NCBI RefSeq assembly: GCF_014805625.2
Contig: NW_023998440.1
Location: 1,524,621 to 1,588,620, forward strand
DNA from: Glossina fuscipes
Taxonomy: Eukaryota > Arthropoda > Insecta > Diptera > Glossinidae
Reading direction: 5' to 3'
Length of the DNA stretch: 64,000 nt
Part shown: positions 1 to 12,432 of the stretch, piece after piece
How positions within the stretch are numbered: position 1 is the stretch's first letter
Layout: each line of letters begins with the position of its first letter
The notes under the pieces: generated by a model
The model's input: the letters and a program-made list of their open reading frames with translations, nothing else
What the model was told of the DNA's origin: nothing
Database searches by the model: none
Program-made: the position numbers and the translations under genes

Positions 1-450
1 TCGTCTGTGCATGTATTTTTGTGCTCAACTTACAGGTTGCAATCTTTAAGATATGCGATCAAAATTTGATGTACGGGTACAATGGAAACTGTTGCAAATA
101 GGTTGTACCGGACCATTTTTATGATAATTATTCATATAAAGCCCGATTTGGGGCATATATTGGAATATGGTTGGTTGTATGGAAAAAAAATTCCAATTTT
201 AATATTTCTCGATAACGGCTGATAGGAAATAACAGTTTAGAATATTTAACGTGTGTGGAATAGATCAACCAGATGGGACAATTTTCTGGAACCCCTTCCA
301 TATAAACGTCACAAATGAAGACTTTGCGCGAGAACAAACCGAAATTTTTAGAATTCTATGTTGCAAAGTGATCTAGAATCGATTTGTTGTGGTACGTATG
401 GACCACATTTCAGTTCAACTTTAAAGCCGTTTTCCATGCAAAGGCCTTTT
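1..450 (+). repeat. Dispersed repeat family copy, truncated by window edge
   Basis: This stretch carries degenerate blocks shared with the fuller copies at 22.5 kb and 36.6 kb. The clearest is an AATTTTCTGGAACCCC block followed by TTCCATATAAAC and then ACAAATGAAGACTT, which also appear in order in other copies. It is non-coding and the left end lies outside the window. Seen by comparing copies by eye; the outer limits are approximate. Confidence 0.55.
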
Positions 451-2225
451 AAAAACAAAATATAATTTTGATGAAAACAATTGAGGAATAATAATATCTT
501 AGAAGAAAAAATAAATAAAACTTATCAAATTTAGACAGATCGGTTCAGATTTTAGAGTCCCTGTAATGTAAGGGTTTCTCTGATATTGTAAACAAAATAT
601 GGTTTTTGGGATTTTATCACGCAAACCTGCCAATAGCTGTTTTAGACGGAACGGTTCAAGGTATTGAAGGCCGAGCGTTCGCAACTATAATATTTTGATG
701 TGTTTTCATTTATATTTTATTTCCTCTATAGGTACTTCGATGTCGTTGTAAGTTTGTAGCGATATAAGTTCAAGTTATATGCAATTATTTAGGTGTACGT
801 TTCAGTTTCTTTAGTTACAATCGTTTTTTCGCTCTTCTATCCCTAACAAAATAGCAAGCAGCTTGACAAGGCTTTCTTTCCGAACATTTTGTCTACACAT
901 TTACGTACACAGCTACAAGCTTACATTACGGGGGACTAGGTAAACGACAGTCATTGCATAAGTGTTCGCAAACAATTTTTAATGTGTTTGTACACAATTG
1001 TCGTTGTATGTTTTCCAATGCGTGTTGGTGATGTTTTACATGCCTTTTCTTCTTCTTTATGGTGTAAATCATGCCAGTTTAAATGAATCTGCATAACAAC
1101 AGTTAACTTCATTGCTTAGTTACCTAAGGAAGAACAATGAAATTATTTAAAAAAAAAAGGCCGCTACAAGATATAATAAGTCACTATAATATACAGCCAG
1201 ACGAAATGTTACGTTCTTCGCTTACACATGTTGTTTTAATAATTTTTATTAGTTCGTCACAACGTTTGCTAAAAATAAAAGAAATCATTTCAAATTAAAA
1301 TTAAATGAACCCGTGAAGGAATCACTTTTACATTGCGATTGACTGCTAAATCCCACTTTAAGTGATTTCAATTCGTCCTAAAATTTTGAATTGTCTAAAT
1401 TATAGAGAAAACAAATGTCTAGCATGGGAAACCATTTCTGAATTTTAATTGTTTCATAGGTTGTTCTTTCTTCCGTTTTTTGTAACAAACAACTCACTTT
1501 ACTGTTCAAAAAATAAAGAGAATTCTTATTAGGAGCAGTGCGCACGTTTCGAATATCAATGGAAGCTTTTCAGTGACACAACTTTTATTGTGTGTTGTAA
1601 AGTAGCCGACCAATGTTAACGACAGTTGTACGTAACCTTAAAAAATCTTTTTGGGTACAGTGACGGATATATAAAATTTTTGTCTGAGCGCAAAATTATC
1701 TATTTTGCACGCATTGCCCGACGTCTTTGGACGCCTCCCTATTATTTTCCCCATACTTCACGGCATGCACGACAACGACTGGAAAATTTTATAAGTGCAG
1801 GAACGAGTAAAGAAATTTTATTTGTATATTTTCGAACTAAATGTCTGAATAGCAGGAGCAGAGTTGAACACTACTGTATAGGGCAACTGTTTTTGTAGAG
1901 GCGCCCTCCGTGATTCAAAAGGTCAATAGGCAAATAAGAGCTCAACGTATGAGAGAGCGATAAAACCAAACGCTTCTCGAATCAATTTGTCCCTGCAAAG
2001 CATTTTTTAACACTGAAATCTTGTCACTATTGGAAAATTATGATGAGGCTATTATTCTATCTACTTAAAAGGGAGCTCTCTATAAAATTATTTGCTTAAA
2101 ATTCCCACCTATGAGATTGACTTCAATCCAAAACCGTGCAATTCACTGTAGTTAAAGCATAAACCTACCCTTACCGATTAAATAACGTGGGCTTATCAAC
2201 GGTTTGTTATTCCTAAGAAATTTCG
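451..2225. other. Stretch without recognisable gene
   Basis: AT-rich sequence with scattered stops in all frames and no recognisable protein motif, RNA or bounded repeat. An acceptor/donor juxtaposition on the minus strand near 1,124 is listed separately. Confidence 0.6.
1114..1140 (-). other. Candidate recursive-splice (ratchet) site
   Basis: On the minus strand a pyrimidine-rich acceptor (TTGTTCTTCCTTAG) is followed immediately by the donor GTAACTAAG, with the junction at 1,124|1,123. Zero-length exons of this form (YYYYNAG|GTAA) are known ratchet points in long Drosophila introns. The sequence match is direct; function is inference, and such pairs also occur by chance. Confidence 0.25.
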
Positions 2226-2231
2226 TGAGAA

Positions 2232-2420
2232 CACCCGAGTAGATAAAAGGCCGCATACCCAAGTAGATAAGGGTCACGATTATCAAGTCGCGTGTTCGCG
2301 GGCTCAAATTTTGGTGCACGAGGCTGTAGATAAGTGAAGTCGGTGAAGTCGGTGAAGTCGGTGTACTTAGTGTTCGTATCTTTCGCTCCGTAGCTCTTTC
2401 TCCCCTTACCCACTTTCTTA
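2232..2420 (+). mobile_element. tRNA-derived SINE-like relic
   Basis: A box A-like block (AGTAGATAAGGG, about 2,262-2,273) lies roughly 35 bases before a box B-like block (GGGCTCAAATT, about 2,300-2,310), the spacing of a tRNA-type pol III promoter. A related core with the same order and spacing, CAAGTYR then GTGTTCG then TCAAAT, occurs at 58.1 kb. The block around box A is imperfectly duplicated (2,234-2,250 and 2,257-2,273). Three copies of GTGAAGTCG follow at 2,334-2,360. This is probably a decayed SINE; I do not know the family. Confidence 0.45.
2334..2363 (+). repeat. 9-bp tandem repeat, three units
   Basis: GTGAAGTCG is repeated three times without change and a fourth partial unit follows. 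It sits in the tail of the SINE-like relic. Confidence 0.9.
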
Positions 2421-2849
2421 TATGTATAATCTAACCATGCGTTATGTGGTAGCAACATTAACAAACATAAAAACACTGTAAAAGAACTAACCCATCGATT
2501 GAGGTAAAAATCATTCTTCCTTTTCTTTCAATTAAAATGAACGCCCATAAGTATTAGCAATTGCTACGTACGAGTTTGGACAACAGAAATGCAGTTTTAC
2601 TCATTTTTTTCCACCATTAAATTTTTGCTTAGCATCTGTCATTTTGCATTTACACATTACTGCTATAATAACGAAGTATTAATTTTTGTAATTCGACCGT
2701 TCTCTGCACCCATTACCGGCATATATACATTTATCCCGTTAAAATTAGTGCAACATCTAGAAGACAAGTTCAGACATTCTGAAAACTATCTAAATTCTTG
2801 GCAAAAATATCATATTCTGAATCGATCAAAGCATCCATGTGCCTTCTTG
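2421..2849. other. Stretch without recognisable gene
   Basis: No bounded feature is visible. A 92-codon frame at 2,589-2,867 has no recognisable motif and is most likely chance. Confidence 0.55.
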
Positions 2850-2965
2850 CCCTGTGGTCACAAATGAAGACTTGAAATTTGGTGAAAACATTCGAAGTTC
2901 TTGCGAGTGGTTTGATACTGAGAATGAGCCAAATCAGTCGAAGCTAACGCCTGCCGTACAACATA
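2850..2965 (+). repeat. Dispersed repeat family fragment
   Basis: The blocks GTCACAAATGAAGACTTG and GAGCCAAATCAGTCGAAGC match, in order and spacing, GTCGCAAAAATGAAGATATC and GGACCAAATCGGTCGGAGC of the copy at 3.8 kb. The 159-codon frame beginning at 2,839 is largely built from this repeat plus a poly(A) run and is not a gene. Confidence 0.6.
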
Positions 2966-3390
2966 AACTGAAAACATCTGTTTTCGGAAGGCAAAAAAAA
3001 AAAAAAAAATTTTATTTTTTATTTATAGAACTACATGGGGTAGTAACAAGCGTAAAAATTACACTTTATCTGCCGCGAATGATTCGAACCGAAATAAAAA
3101 CGATAGGCCACGTCTCCACCCTATTTTACAGCAGTGAAATTTCTTTTTGCGTTAAGTATTTTTCAAGGCAAAATGTTGGGTATAAAGATTTCGGCCATCA
3201 ACGGGAACAATTTTATTATTCGTTTTTTCTTTTGCTTTCAATTCCAAAAGAAGACAAACTCTGTAGAGTTGGAAGTTATTTGCGGTCATCATTTGCAATT
3301 GAAAACATAGGTTTTTAATCGAACCCGCATTTCTGCGGCATTAAACATAAACGTACAATTGAAAAATACGCACGAAATTATAACAAAATT

Positions 3391-3410
3391 GCTGCTTTTT
3401 TAGGTAAGCG
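3391..3410 (+). other. Candidate recursive-splice (ratchet) site
   Basis: GCTGCTTTTTTAG is followed directly by GTAAGCG, a good polypyrimidine acceptor joined to a good donor with no exon between (junction 3,403|3,404). This matches the known ratchet-point layout in long fly introns. Use in vivo is inference. Confidence 0.3.
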
Positions 3411-3609
3411 GAGCTTAACCTGTTCATAAAAGTGTGTGCGCGCAAATGCGCGTGTTTTTGTTGAATACGCTAATTAGATATTTCCAACATCTGCTTTATT
3501 CTTTTGTAACGTTCAAATCAATGCATCAGTTGATAGGGGCCTTCGCATTTAAATGCTTCCAACAGCTTAACAGAATCTAAACGCATGCATATAACGTACG
3601 TAGTGTTTT

Positions 3610-3920
3610 TATACCCACCACTGGCTATATAATCATTTTGTTTTGCTCCATAATGTATGTGACACCCCAAACGGAACCTTCAGAGACCCTATGAAGTATA
3701 CGGATTCTTGATCAGCGTGAAATTCTGAGTTGATGTAGCCATGTCTGTTCGTCTGTTTGTCTGTGTGGTGTGTGTTGTTGACAGTCTCGTGGTCGCAAAA
3801 ATGAAGATATCAAGCCTAAATTTAGAACAAACATCTACGCCTATGTTGGTATTGAAAATGGACCAAATCGGTCGGAGCGCACACGCGCAATGGGGCGTAA
3901 GCTGAACGCAATTTCGAATT
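3610..3920 (+). repeat. Dispersed repeat family copy
   Basis: Contains the family head (TATACCCACCACTGG), the block AGAGACCCTATGAAGTAT, the hallmark GCCATGTCTGTTCGTCTG followed by TTTGTCTG, and the block GGTATTGAAAATGGACC with ATCGGTCGGAGC after it. The same blocks occur inverted at 63.4-63.6 kb. Non-coding and moderately degraded. Confidence 0.75.
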
Positions 3921-5730
3921 GGGTTAGCTTGCAGGAACTCCCAAGCATTTTTCTTTTAACAAAGACAATTAAGAATAGCAAATAAATATTTTGAGACAAT
4001 GCCTTTTAAGAGTAGTACCTTTTAAGATCAACTATGATAAACCCGTTGAACATCACAACGTTTATACAAAATCGGTTGAACAATGCCTTGCACGTCGTAA
4101 GTACAATGACGTTCTTGCTCGGAACGTGTTTGCTGTATGTTTTTCCCTACTTCTTATGCCACCTCGCGACTGTATAAAGGGCTTACTGAGTATGTAACAA
4201 GCAACAACACTATAGTGGCGAACCATTACAGACCAGTCACCATATCGCAGGATTTATATAAAAAATAGTAATTTCATTATTGTTGTCACCACGATAATCG
4301 AAGAAAACTGCTTGACCTTAACTTTTAACGCGGTTTTCTCGCTCTTCCCTCACCTTTTGCACGATATTCGCTCAATTGGTCGGTGTTTTTGGATCGTGTG
4401 CACAGATCTAAATCTTATCTCCCATAATAGTGCCTTTAATGACATCCTAACAGTTAGAAATCATTATTTCACAGACATTGTACAAACCACAAACAATACT
4501 TTTTGTGTCGTACAAAGCAAAGCGCAGCTGAAACAATAATAGTGTTTATGATATGACATTTGACATAGATGTCAGTTACAGTATTACAGATTTAGGCAAA
4601 AATATATCTGACATTCGATATAATCGTGCAATTTAATTTAAATATTGGTCTTACTTTCTAATCACAGTATTTTATGTGACTTTACCTTATCCATGCCCGA
4701 TTTTATCGCGTAAAGGCATTCTTTGTTCCGGAGAATTTTCAGCTATGAAAGAAATCACTCTTTAACGACTCCAAGATCTAAAATTTAATAGCTTTACAAT
4801 TCTCGTAGTGAGGCAAAATATTTTCCATGTATGGTCTGAGAAAAAAGCTCATGGTTTTGTGCTTTTTCTTTTTTTTTTTAACAGTTAGAAAAACGTTGAG
4901 AAAACCTGGTTAGCGTACGTCCGATGTCTCCTCTCCCGAAACAGCCGCTAAATGCTATGTCGAAAAAACAGCTGGGGGATGAATACTCAATTTTGAATTT
5001 CGTAAATTACCCGCGTCTTTCAGGCTTTTCCAGATGGATTGAGGCACCCTAGTGATTTTGATTCCGACATACGTTCTTAATGTACGGATGCACAAGTTGG
5101 AAATGACAAGTTTCTGCGTCTGTCAGCTGCTTTGTTTGGCAGATTTGAATTTGATCCTCACTTCCAGCCCACTTGGCGGCGTTTCGAGTCGGTTAACGAG
5201 ATAAAGTCGAATCGAAAAATGCGCTCATTAACGTGTGTGCAGCAGACACAGATGCTTGTTAATACATTTCGATTGCCTTAAATATATATAAGTGTTACGC
5301 AAGCATTTTTTGGATGGAGGTGGATGTTAAGGTAAAATGTTCCCTTGTACACAGCTTGTTGCCAGCTACATAGTACACAACGCCCGCGATGTTTCTTTCA
5401 TTCATAAACTGCCGTTTAAATAAAAAAAAAATGAGTAAAATCTAATGTTAAGATTTAATATTAATATATTTACTCAGGGCGCGTAACAAAAAAAAGTGTT
5501 TTCCTTCTTTTGCAAGACTTTGTTTAATTTTACCAAATTTAGTAACCATGACCTAACCTATAAACCTATAAAGCAAAAATATAACTACAAATAGGGTGCG
5601 TCTTTAAGAGAATAACAATAAGTACTGCACTAGAGAATAATAGAAAGACAGCAAATAAGGTAACGTATCCGCCAATACCGCATTGAAGAATTTGATGAAA
5701 TCTCTAATGCCGAAAAACAGCCAACCAGCT
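3921..5730. other. Stretch without recognisable gene
   Basis: AT-rich, with short chance frames only. Nothing bounded is recognisable. Confidence 0.55.
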
Positions 5731-5738
5731 AATGTACC

Positions 5739-5739
<1 letters not shown>

Positions 5740-5769
<30 letters not shown>

Positions 5770-5935
5770 AGGAAAGAGAAATGCTGATGTGAAAGCTTAA
5801 GAGGACGATAGCTTTCGCAAAAGGTTTTTCCCAACAAAGCGAATGTTTTCTAATCATTATATAAAAATCAAAGCCAAATACCACGAAAGTTACAAACAAT
5901 AATAATAATAATAATACTAATAATAACAACAACAT
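5740..5935. repeat. Poly(A) run and (AAT)n microsatellite
   Basis: A 28-base A homopolymer occupies 5,740-5,767. (AAT)n runs interrupted by one C lie at 5,898-5,934. The overlapping minus-strand frames rich in Leu, Ile and Phe are products of this low-complexity DNA. Confidence 0.9.
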
Positions 5936-8900
5936 CGACCAAAAGCCGATGGATCGATAAAACACAATAAAGTCTAGACAACAAAAGAAAAGAAAACGCT
6001 TCTAAGTATTTTATAAGTATTAACAAAACAAAGTCTCTAAAAAAATTTGTACAATGCAGTGTGCTCTCACATTTATAGGCATCTTGTGGTAAGTTCATCG
6101 ATATCTTACTTTATCGGTACTTACCTACATATTTATAGTGTAATAAATTTACTTCACTCAAAGATACTTCACACAAAGACTAATGGCAGCACCTCTCGCA
6201 TACTAACGGGTTTAATAGTATATAGATAAAGCAATTGTTAGATAGATAGAATGTACTTCGCAACGTTAGTCCAAATATCAAGGCTGAAGGTTCTAATACG
6301 ATATAGTGAAGAGACGAAATATTTGAAATCGTAGAAAATCAAGAAAATTCTTCATGCTTTACAATGGTTGGGAAGGGAAACCAAAGGCGTATTATCCATC
6401 ATTTTTGTTTTTTCTTTATTAATGTAATCGTTTTTGTGGATTCACATTGAAGCTAAAATGAAGAGAAGAAGGTAATTTTCGACATAAACATTCCTTAACA
6501 TCAAAGGTTCAAAAATGGACGTGATTTCCTCACATTCATGTGCACCATATGGAATGGAAGGAATACGGACAACATTAAAATAACAGAACAGACTTATTAG
6601 CAAACCGTAGGATCCATTTTTGGCCATAACATGGCGATTATCTCGATAACAACTTTCCAGAGATAGCTTCGCGGGATCAAAAATCATAGACAAAAAGGTT
6701 CGTCTTTTCTGATCCATCTTTATAACATCGAGTTCTCGATCAATCAAAAATTTTTATACCCAATTATAGCTTGTTGCCCTCGTGTTTGCGTCTGTGGTGA
6801 TTCCCCAAAAACTGTGGGCCAAATTGATCTTGATTGATTTTGGAAGAAATCGGTAAACGCAGAGTCCGCTGAACTGGCTTACGAATCAATCCTTTTCCCA
6901 ACGGAAAACACCAACCTCCAACGCCGTTTTCTTCGTTTACTACGTACCTCTGAACTGTGCAAGCCTCGAGCGTAGTGAAATTTTTAGGTATTTGTGTCGT
7001 CGATTTAAAACCGTAGAAATCGTCTTAGTTTTTGTCCAAAAAAAGCCTGCAACGCCTACAAAACATTACATTAGCAAGGAAAGTGCGCGGCGCAGCAAAG
7101 AAAGTGGACGCATTTAGGACATCCACAAATGGATGTAAAAATAGAACTTTTTTTTTAAAAGATTGGCGCGTGATATTGTTCGTAATTGCAAATACGCTTA
7201 TTTAGTAAGTTTATAAAATTTGGAAAAAATGAAAACATGCAAAAAAAAAAACCAGAAGACGGAGCCAAGTTTTCGTTTACCAATTAAAATCTCATAAACA
7301 CTCTGTCACTTATATTGATTTATTTCAAAAAAAGAAAGAAAGAAAAAAAAAAATGAATGAACCACCAAAAAGCTATCAATGACAATTGATCTGTTATGAC
7401 CCATATATATTTTATGGGAAGAACCATCGCCACATGCTCAGTATGACGATGTTCACTTGTTCAATGCAAAAGCGAAAAGAGAAATCTGCGCTGTTAGGGG
7501 GGCGCTACAGCAACGCATTATCGACAAGAGTAGCGTTGTCATCATCGTCATCATCATTGCACGGTGCACGAGCAAGAGCAGCAACAGTTTTGACAAAATC
7601 GGCAACAACATAAATTTTAACTCATTTGTTGGTCGTTAATTACGCACAAAACCAGTCAACCAACCAAACAACTAACAACCATACCGTCAGCCTGGCAAAT
7701 CAGCGACCCGGCTCAATCTGAGCACGAATGTGTATATATATGAATGTGTATAATATACGAATGTGCATATATATGTTCCCTGCAAACACATGTGTTCATA
7801 AGCATATTGTGATTTTCAAAGTGTTTGGCATCGAAAATTCCACCACAACACATATACGTATTTTGTTGACCGCTGTATGCTTGCGTTTGTGCCATCAAGC
7901 CTTGACCGTTTATCTTGCTTGCTCAAAAATAGGCAGGACGCGAATTTTTTGAAGCAGAGAAACATCGAGGCATAATGATGTTGTTATTGCGCTTGTAACA
8001 ACTACAACATTACAACCTAAAGTACAGACAAAATAGGGGCCAAGACGAGAGACGCTTGGTTAATTTAGATAAAATTTCGCCGCCTATCGATGTTCTCTTA
8101 ATCATTGAAAATGCAAACATCGATCGAAAAGAGCTGAAATTCAACGTATATAAGTTTTTGATTCAACCGTAAAATTAGTCTGAGCACTTCTCCATCCAAC
8201 CTTCAAATGTATGAGTAATTTTTGAAAATTAACTTTCACGATAACATGCAGTGATATAAAGCCGGCTTCCCTTGTTTGCTCGAACTACGTATACATAGTT
8301 AGTGATAAACAGTTTTAATTTTCCGGTTGAGCCCTTTGAAATATTGAAAACGCTTTACATTTGCCGTAAGTGAGGAAGGAGGAGCTTTCAAGAATCGCCT
8401 TAAAATGGAAAGAAACTTCCACTACGTTTGTTGTTTTGTATTAATTTTTTTTATTTCGAGTTTTTATTATTTTCAATTGTTTCTGTCGTTCCTGTTGTTC
8501 TTTTTAAATTTATTGCCGTAATTAAAATAATTCTTAATTAATAAGAAGCACATCTCTTACTGTTGAAATATGCGAACACTGATGGCAAGGAGAAGCTCAG
8601 AAGCCAGAAATAGTTTTTACATTCATAACCGATTCAATATGTAAACTGCTAGGAATTACGGAGGGAGATATATATATTATGTACATTAAAAATGTCATCC
8701 TATAAGAACCAAAACTTCTCTGATTAGTTGAGAAACTCTAAGCATATATTCTTCTTCTTCAATGAGGCGAAATAATGATTTGGATTTTGTTATCGAATCA
8801 TTTTCGTGGTGATTCGTGACGTTGCCTTGCGACAGTGACCGATCAACGTACTTTTTAGTCGATTAGCTAACGTAATATATATACATATGTAATCTTTTTC

Positions 8901-10130
8901 TTCTTCTTCTTCATCTTCTTGGTCAATAGGTCAGGGCGTGACTGCTACTCGTATAACACGATGGCGGTGACAGTGAGAAAGAAGTTGAAGGGAGGGGGAG
9001 GGGGCGCTAAGTGCTGTATTTTCCGACTGAACGATCAAAAAAAACTTCGCCGCACTTGAGTCTCGAACCCGATTCTACACAATTACTTGACAGTTTACGT
9101 AAATTTATCTACATTTTTGAAAAGTAGTTACACAAAGCCATTCTTTAGAGACACTAATGACCCATTGCTTGACTTTTTCACTAGCGACAGGAGGTGTTGC
9201 TCTTCTTAGTTTAACGTGAAACAAAATTAGGAATTAGGAATTTCTCAAATTTTTTGGCAATTAATTAACGCAGAGTCTTGAAAGAAAAGTTTCGCACATA
9301 GTCCCACATATGTTAAGATATTTACAAAAAGTGTTTAAAAATTTCTAAGAAAACAATGTTGATGGAGTGCTGCTATCAAACACGTTTCTTTTTAGCACAT
9401 CCATTTTTTTATGTTTGCAGGTCGCAATCTTCTATCTAAATCAGTAATGTAGAAAAATTCTTGAGCCGTTTTTCAAAGTCTAATGAAGGACGGCGAACTT
9501 TTTGAGAAAAATTGGTTTGTTTTCATTTTTTTTTGGGCAGACTCACATATCGAGTTAAAAAATTCAATAAAGAAAACTCTGCGCCTCAACAGAAAACAGA
9601 ATATTTTGCAATGAAACTATAGATGAAAATAAAGAGGTTCAAAGGTGCACGGCCGACATAACAAGTGTACCTTTGTAGAGAAACGAAAAAAGCAAACGTA
9701 ATTGTAATTCTTTTAGTTACAAAAAATGCAATAGTTTTGACCGCTTAGCAGTTCAATACTTCTATGTTACTCCGGGATATCTGCATATATGTGGTATGAA
9801 CACATATATTGTATAGGTCTACAGTACGCTAGAGACCTACCATTATTGAATCCTACTTACTATATAATATATAAAATGTAAGTATATTATCGATAGAGCG
9901 CAATCCCGACCTACTAGCTCCTAGATTGCTAGGAGCATACCAACAGAAAACAAACTCATTAATTCGCCTCCCAAGACGTAAAGTGATAGACAAGCTCCGT
10001 TTGGTCCGGAAGTAACGAAGTAGATAGGAAGGCTTACCCTCAAAAGGGCCTTTGTCTTCTATAGGTACCTCAAGCAGGTATATCTATACGTATGTACATA
10101 TGTAATAACGGCTTGCATGTTATTTTTTTT
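5936..10130. other. Stretch without recognisable gene
   Basis: Holds TATACCC at 6,750 with weak resemblance to the dispersed repeat, TATATATG runs near 7,730-7,780, and a TTC-rich run at 8,897-8,920. A G-rich stretch lies at 8,989-9,005, and an 8-bp perfect hairpin GCTCCTAG-ATTG-CTAGGAGC at 9,917-9,936. No gene is recognisable. Confidence 0.5.
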
Positions 10131-10207
10131 TTTATTTGAAAAAAGCATTTATTGACAGAAATTGATACAATGCATATTAATCAAAATACTTTTCACCACT
10201 TTTTACA

Positions 10208-10486
10208 ATGTTTTATCATATTTCAGGCACTATGGCGATGTCGCGTCGAAAGAACTCATATCGGTTTGGCAACGATGCGATGAAGCAACATCACTATAAG
10301 CTTCTAAAGTGTTTGATGGTTTTCTGCAGCACATTTCTTCAAATGAACGACAAAAGTAATGAATTTGGAAGAAGAATTTTGAGCACAGGATGGCAAGCAA
10401 GTGCTCGGGAAGTTGAGGCGAATGTTAAGGACCCTTGCTTTTGGCAACGCCTATCTGGTAGGCTTACAACTACCTTAACTTTTTGA
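10208..10486 (+). other. Unassigned open frame with possible splice borders
   Basis: A 92-codon frame with hydrophilic composition. Inside it, TTTATCATATTTCAG at the left resembles a splice acceptor, and CTATCTG followed by GTAGGCTTAC at about 10,458 resembles a donor, giving a possible exon near 10,228-10,458. I recognise no domain. Chance is the leading alternative because donor and acceptor strings are common in AT-rich DNA. Confidence 0.2.
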
Positions 10487-10739
10487 GCTTATGCTTACTA
10501 ACCACCTCATGGTAAATCTCTAAATCTTCGGAGACCAACTGCTCCCATCAAAAATTCTTACGTAATTATTACGGTAAATTATACTAAATTTATATTCTAG
10601 CGTCGTCAAGGGCTTTTCTAAAAGCGATATTTGCAAGTCTAAAACACTGAAAGCGAAAATTTATTGTTGCAACGGACAATGCTTGATTTGAAAACGTTCA
10701 ACCGGCAGAAATATAAAATGCACATAACATCTCACATGA

Positions 10740-11395
10740 ACAAGTAAGAACATTATAGTCGGGCAAATCCGATGGATACCCTACACCATTACGCTTAGTG
10801 TTATTCACTCGTTTTGTTAACGAGACACGCAAGATTAGAATTTTTACTTTCATGCGCAGGCATATTTTATATGGCAGCCCTAATAGTTGAAGACGTTCAA
10901 AGTTCACACGACGGGATCCAAATTCAGAAAATTTAGCTTACTTTTCTAAGAATTTTCTTATTTTTCAATTTCCATCATAAAAAACTAGAAATTAGACTTT
11001 CTTTCCATACAAAAGCATATTTTTCATTATAGCTCCCACATTCGATCAGATCTACGTAGTCCAAATTCAAATTTTCATCACAAAACACTAATAATTAAGT
11101 CTTTTCGGCATGTACGTGTTAGCATTTCCTGGGGATCCTTATAAGCGGTGGTGTACAAAAACTAGACCTACGTGGGCTGCGTTTGGTAAGAATGATTTCC
11201 ATGTCAGCAAAATTGCGACCTGTTTATTAAACAAACAAACAAAAAGATGGACAGCCATCACATGGGCAGACGGACAGACAAGGTTAGATCAAATCAAAAA
11301 CTGAGTCTGAATCCACGGGTATAGTAAAAGTAAGTTCGCACAAACTTAATACACCCTCTAAGAGAAGTGGTGTAGCGTATATCAACACATAAGCG
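10740..11395 (-). repeat. Near full-length dispersed repeat copy, inverted
   Basis: On the minus strand it starts with a head near 11,380 (TACACCACTTCTC, then GTATTAAGTTTGTGCGA) and ends at 10,747 with the reverse complement of CATTATAGTCGGGC. The same terminal block appears inverted at the end of the 36.6 kb copy. The diagnostic CTGTCCGTCTG block lies at 11,268-11,278. Length is about 650 bp, like the copies at 22.5 kb and 36.6 kb. Confidence 0.7.
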
Positions 11396-12328
11396 ATCTT
11401 CTTGCGAAAGCAAGAATAAATAATTTATGCTTTCGTCGAAGCAGCCATTATTAATTAGAAGCGATAACATTTAAAGGAACCATAGTTCTTCCACGACGCT
11501 CCACATATAACCCTTTTTACTTACATCCATCTGATTACGATGCACTGCATTGTCGAATGTGGAGGAAGATAATGATATATGCAGGCATAACGTTAAGCGA
11601 GCTTCCAATTCATCATCTCAACTATGAGTTAACAAAGCTTACATAATTCATCGAATTTGTCGTCGCTTATTACTGCTAACGTGCGCCTATTGTTCCCACT
11701 AATAACATAATAAGTAGATAATGAGCCTATAACGTTTTAACAAATTACACCTAAGAAATACGTCGTCAATCAAAAAGCTACGTAGTGTTTAAGACCGCTT
11801 TAATAGGATATTCATTTAAAAGCGTAAATGAATAATTTTTTCCCAAAAAGTAAGAGAAACCAAATTTTATAAAGAAAAAATCTCATAACGAAGAAAAATT
11901 ACATAATCAACATTTCGACTGTAAATATTTTATCAACGGACAGAGAATAAATGTGTATTTTGTAATGGTCGACATTTTGATTAACATATCACGTTGTTAG
12001 GTGTATGACAGACTTAACTAAAGGCACTTAAAATAACAACAATTTAAAATAAAGAAAAAAAAAAAAAAAAACGCAAACTAACCTTTGATTTTTGCTTTCT
12101 GCCTGCTACTCGTCGAATGTATGGTTATAGAGGTGTTGGTGGTTTTGCCAAGAAAGCTTTGTTAAAAAAGAGCATAAGACGCAGTTGCCAACTATTTTGT
12201 TTTATTTTTCTTCTTTTTTTTTTTTATCCTTTTTTCTACAAGTTTTATTTATATTCTTTTTTTGTATTTTTGCTAAAAACACGTATGAATGGTGTTATGA
12301 CTATAATAATAGAGGACGTCTGGGCCTG
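11396..12328. other. Stretch without recognisable gene
   Basis: AT-rich with a poly(A) run near 12,055-12,070 and T-rich low complexity at 12,200-12,270. The 73-codon frame at 12,117 spans this T-rich block and is not convincing. Confidence 0.55.
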
Positions 12329-12432
12329 TTATTGTTGATGTTATAGTATTGTTGTTATTGTTGTTATTGTTGTTGTTGTTGTTGTTACTACTTTTGTTGT
12401 TGTTATTGTTGTTGCTATTATTGTTGCTATAT
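12329..12432 (+). repeat. (GTT)n/(ATT)n imperfect microsatellite
   Basis: About 100 bases of TTG and TTA triplets. Read on the minus strand this gives a poly-Asn frame, which is an artefact of the repeat. Confidence 0.9.

Noticed and set aside
2839..3318. 159-codon open frame
   Set aside because: Its first part is a dispersed repeat copy and it crosses a poly(A) run; no homologous motif.
9037..9072. Minus-strand box B-like GGGTTCGAGACTC followed 16 bases later by eight T, resembling a pol III gene end
   Set aside because: No convincing box A at the required distance and no cloverleaf; a single box B-like string is expected by chance.
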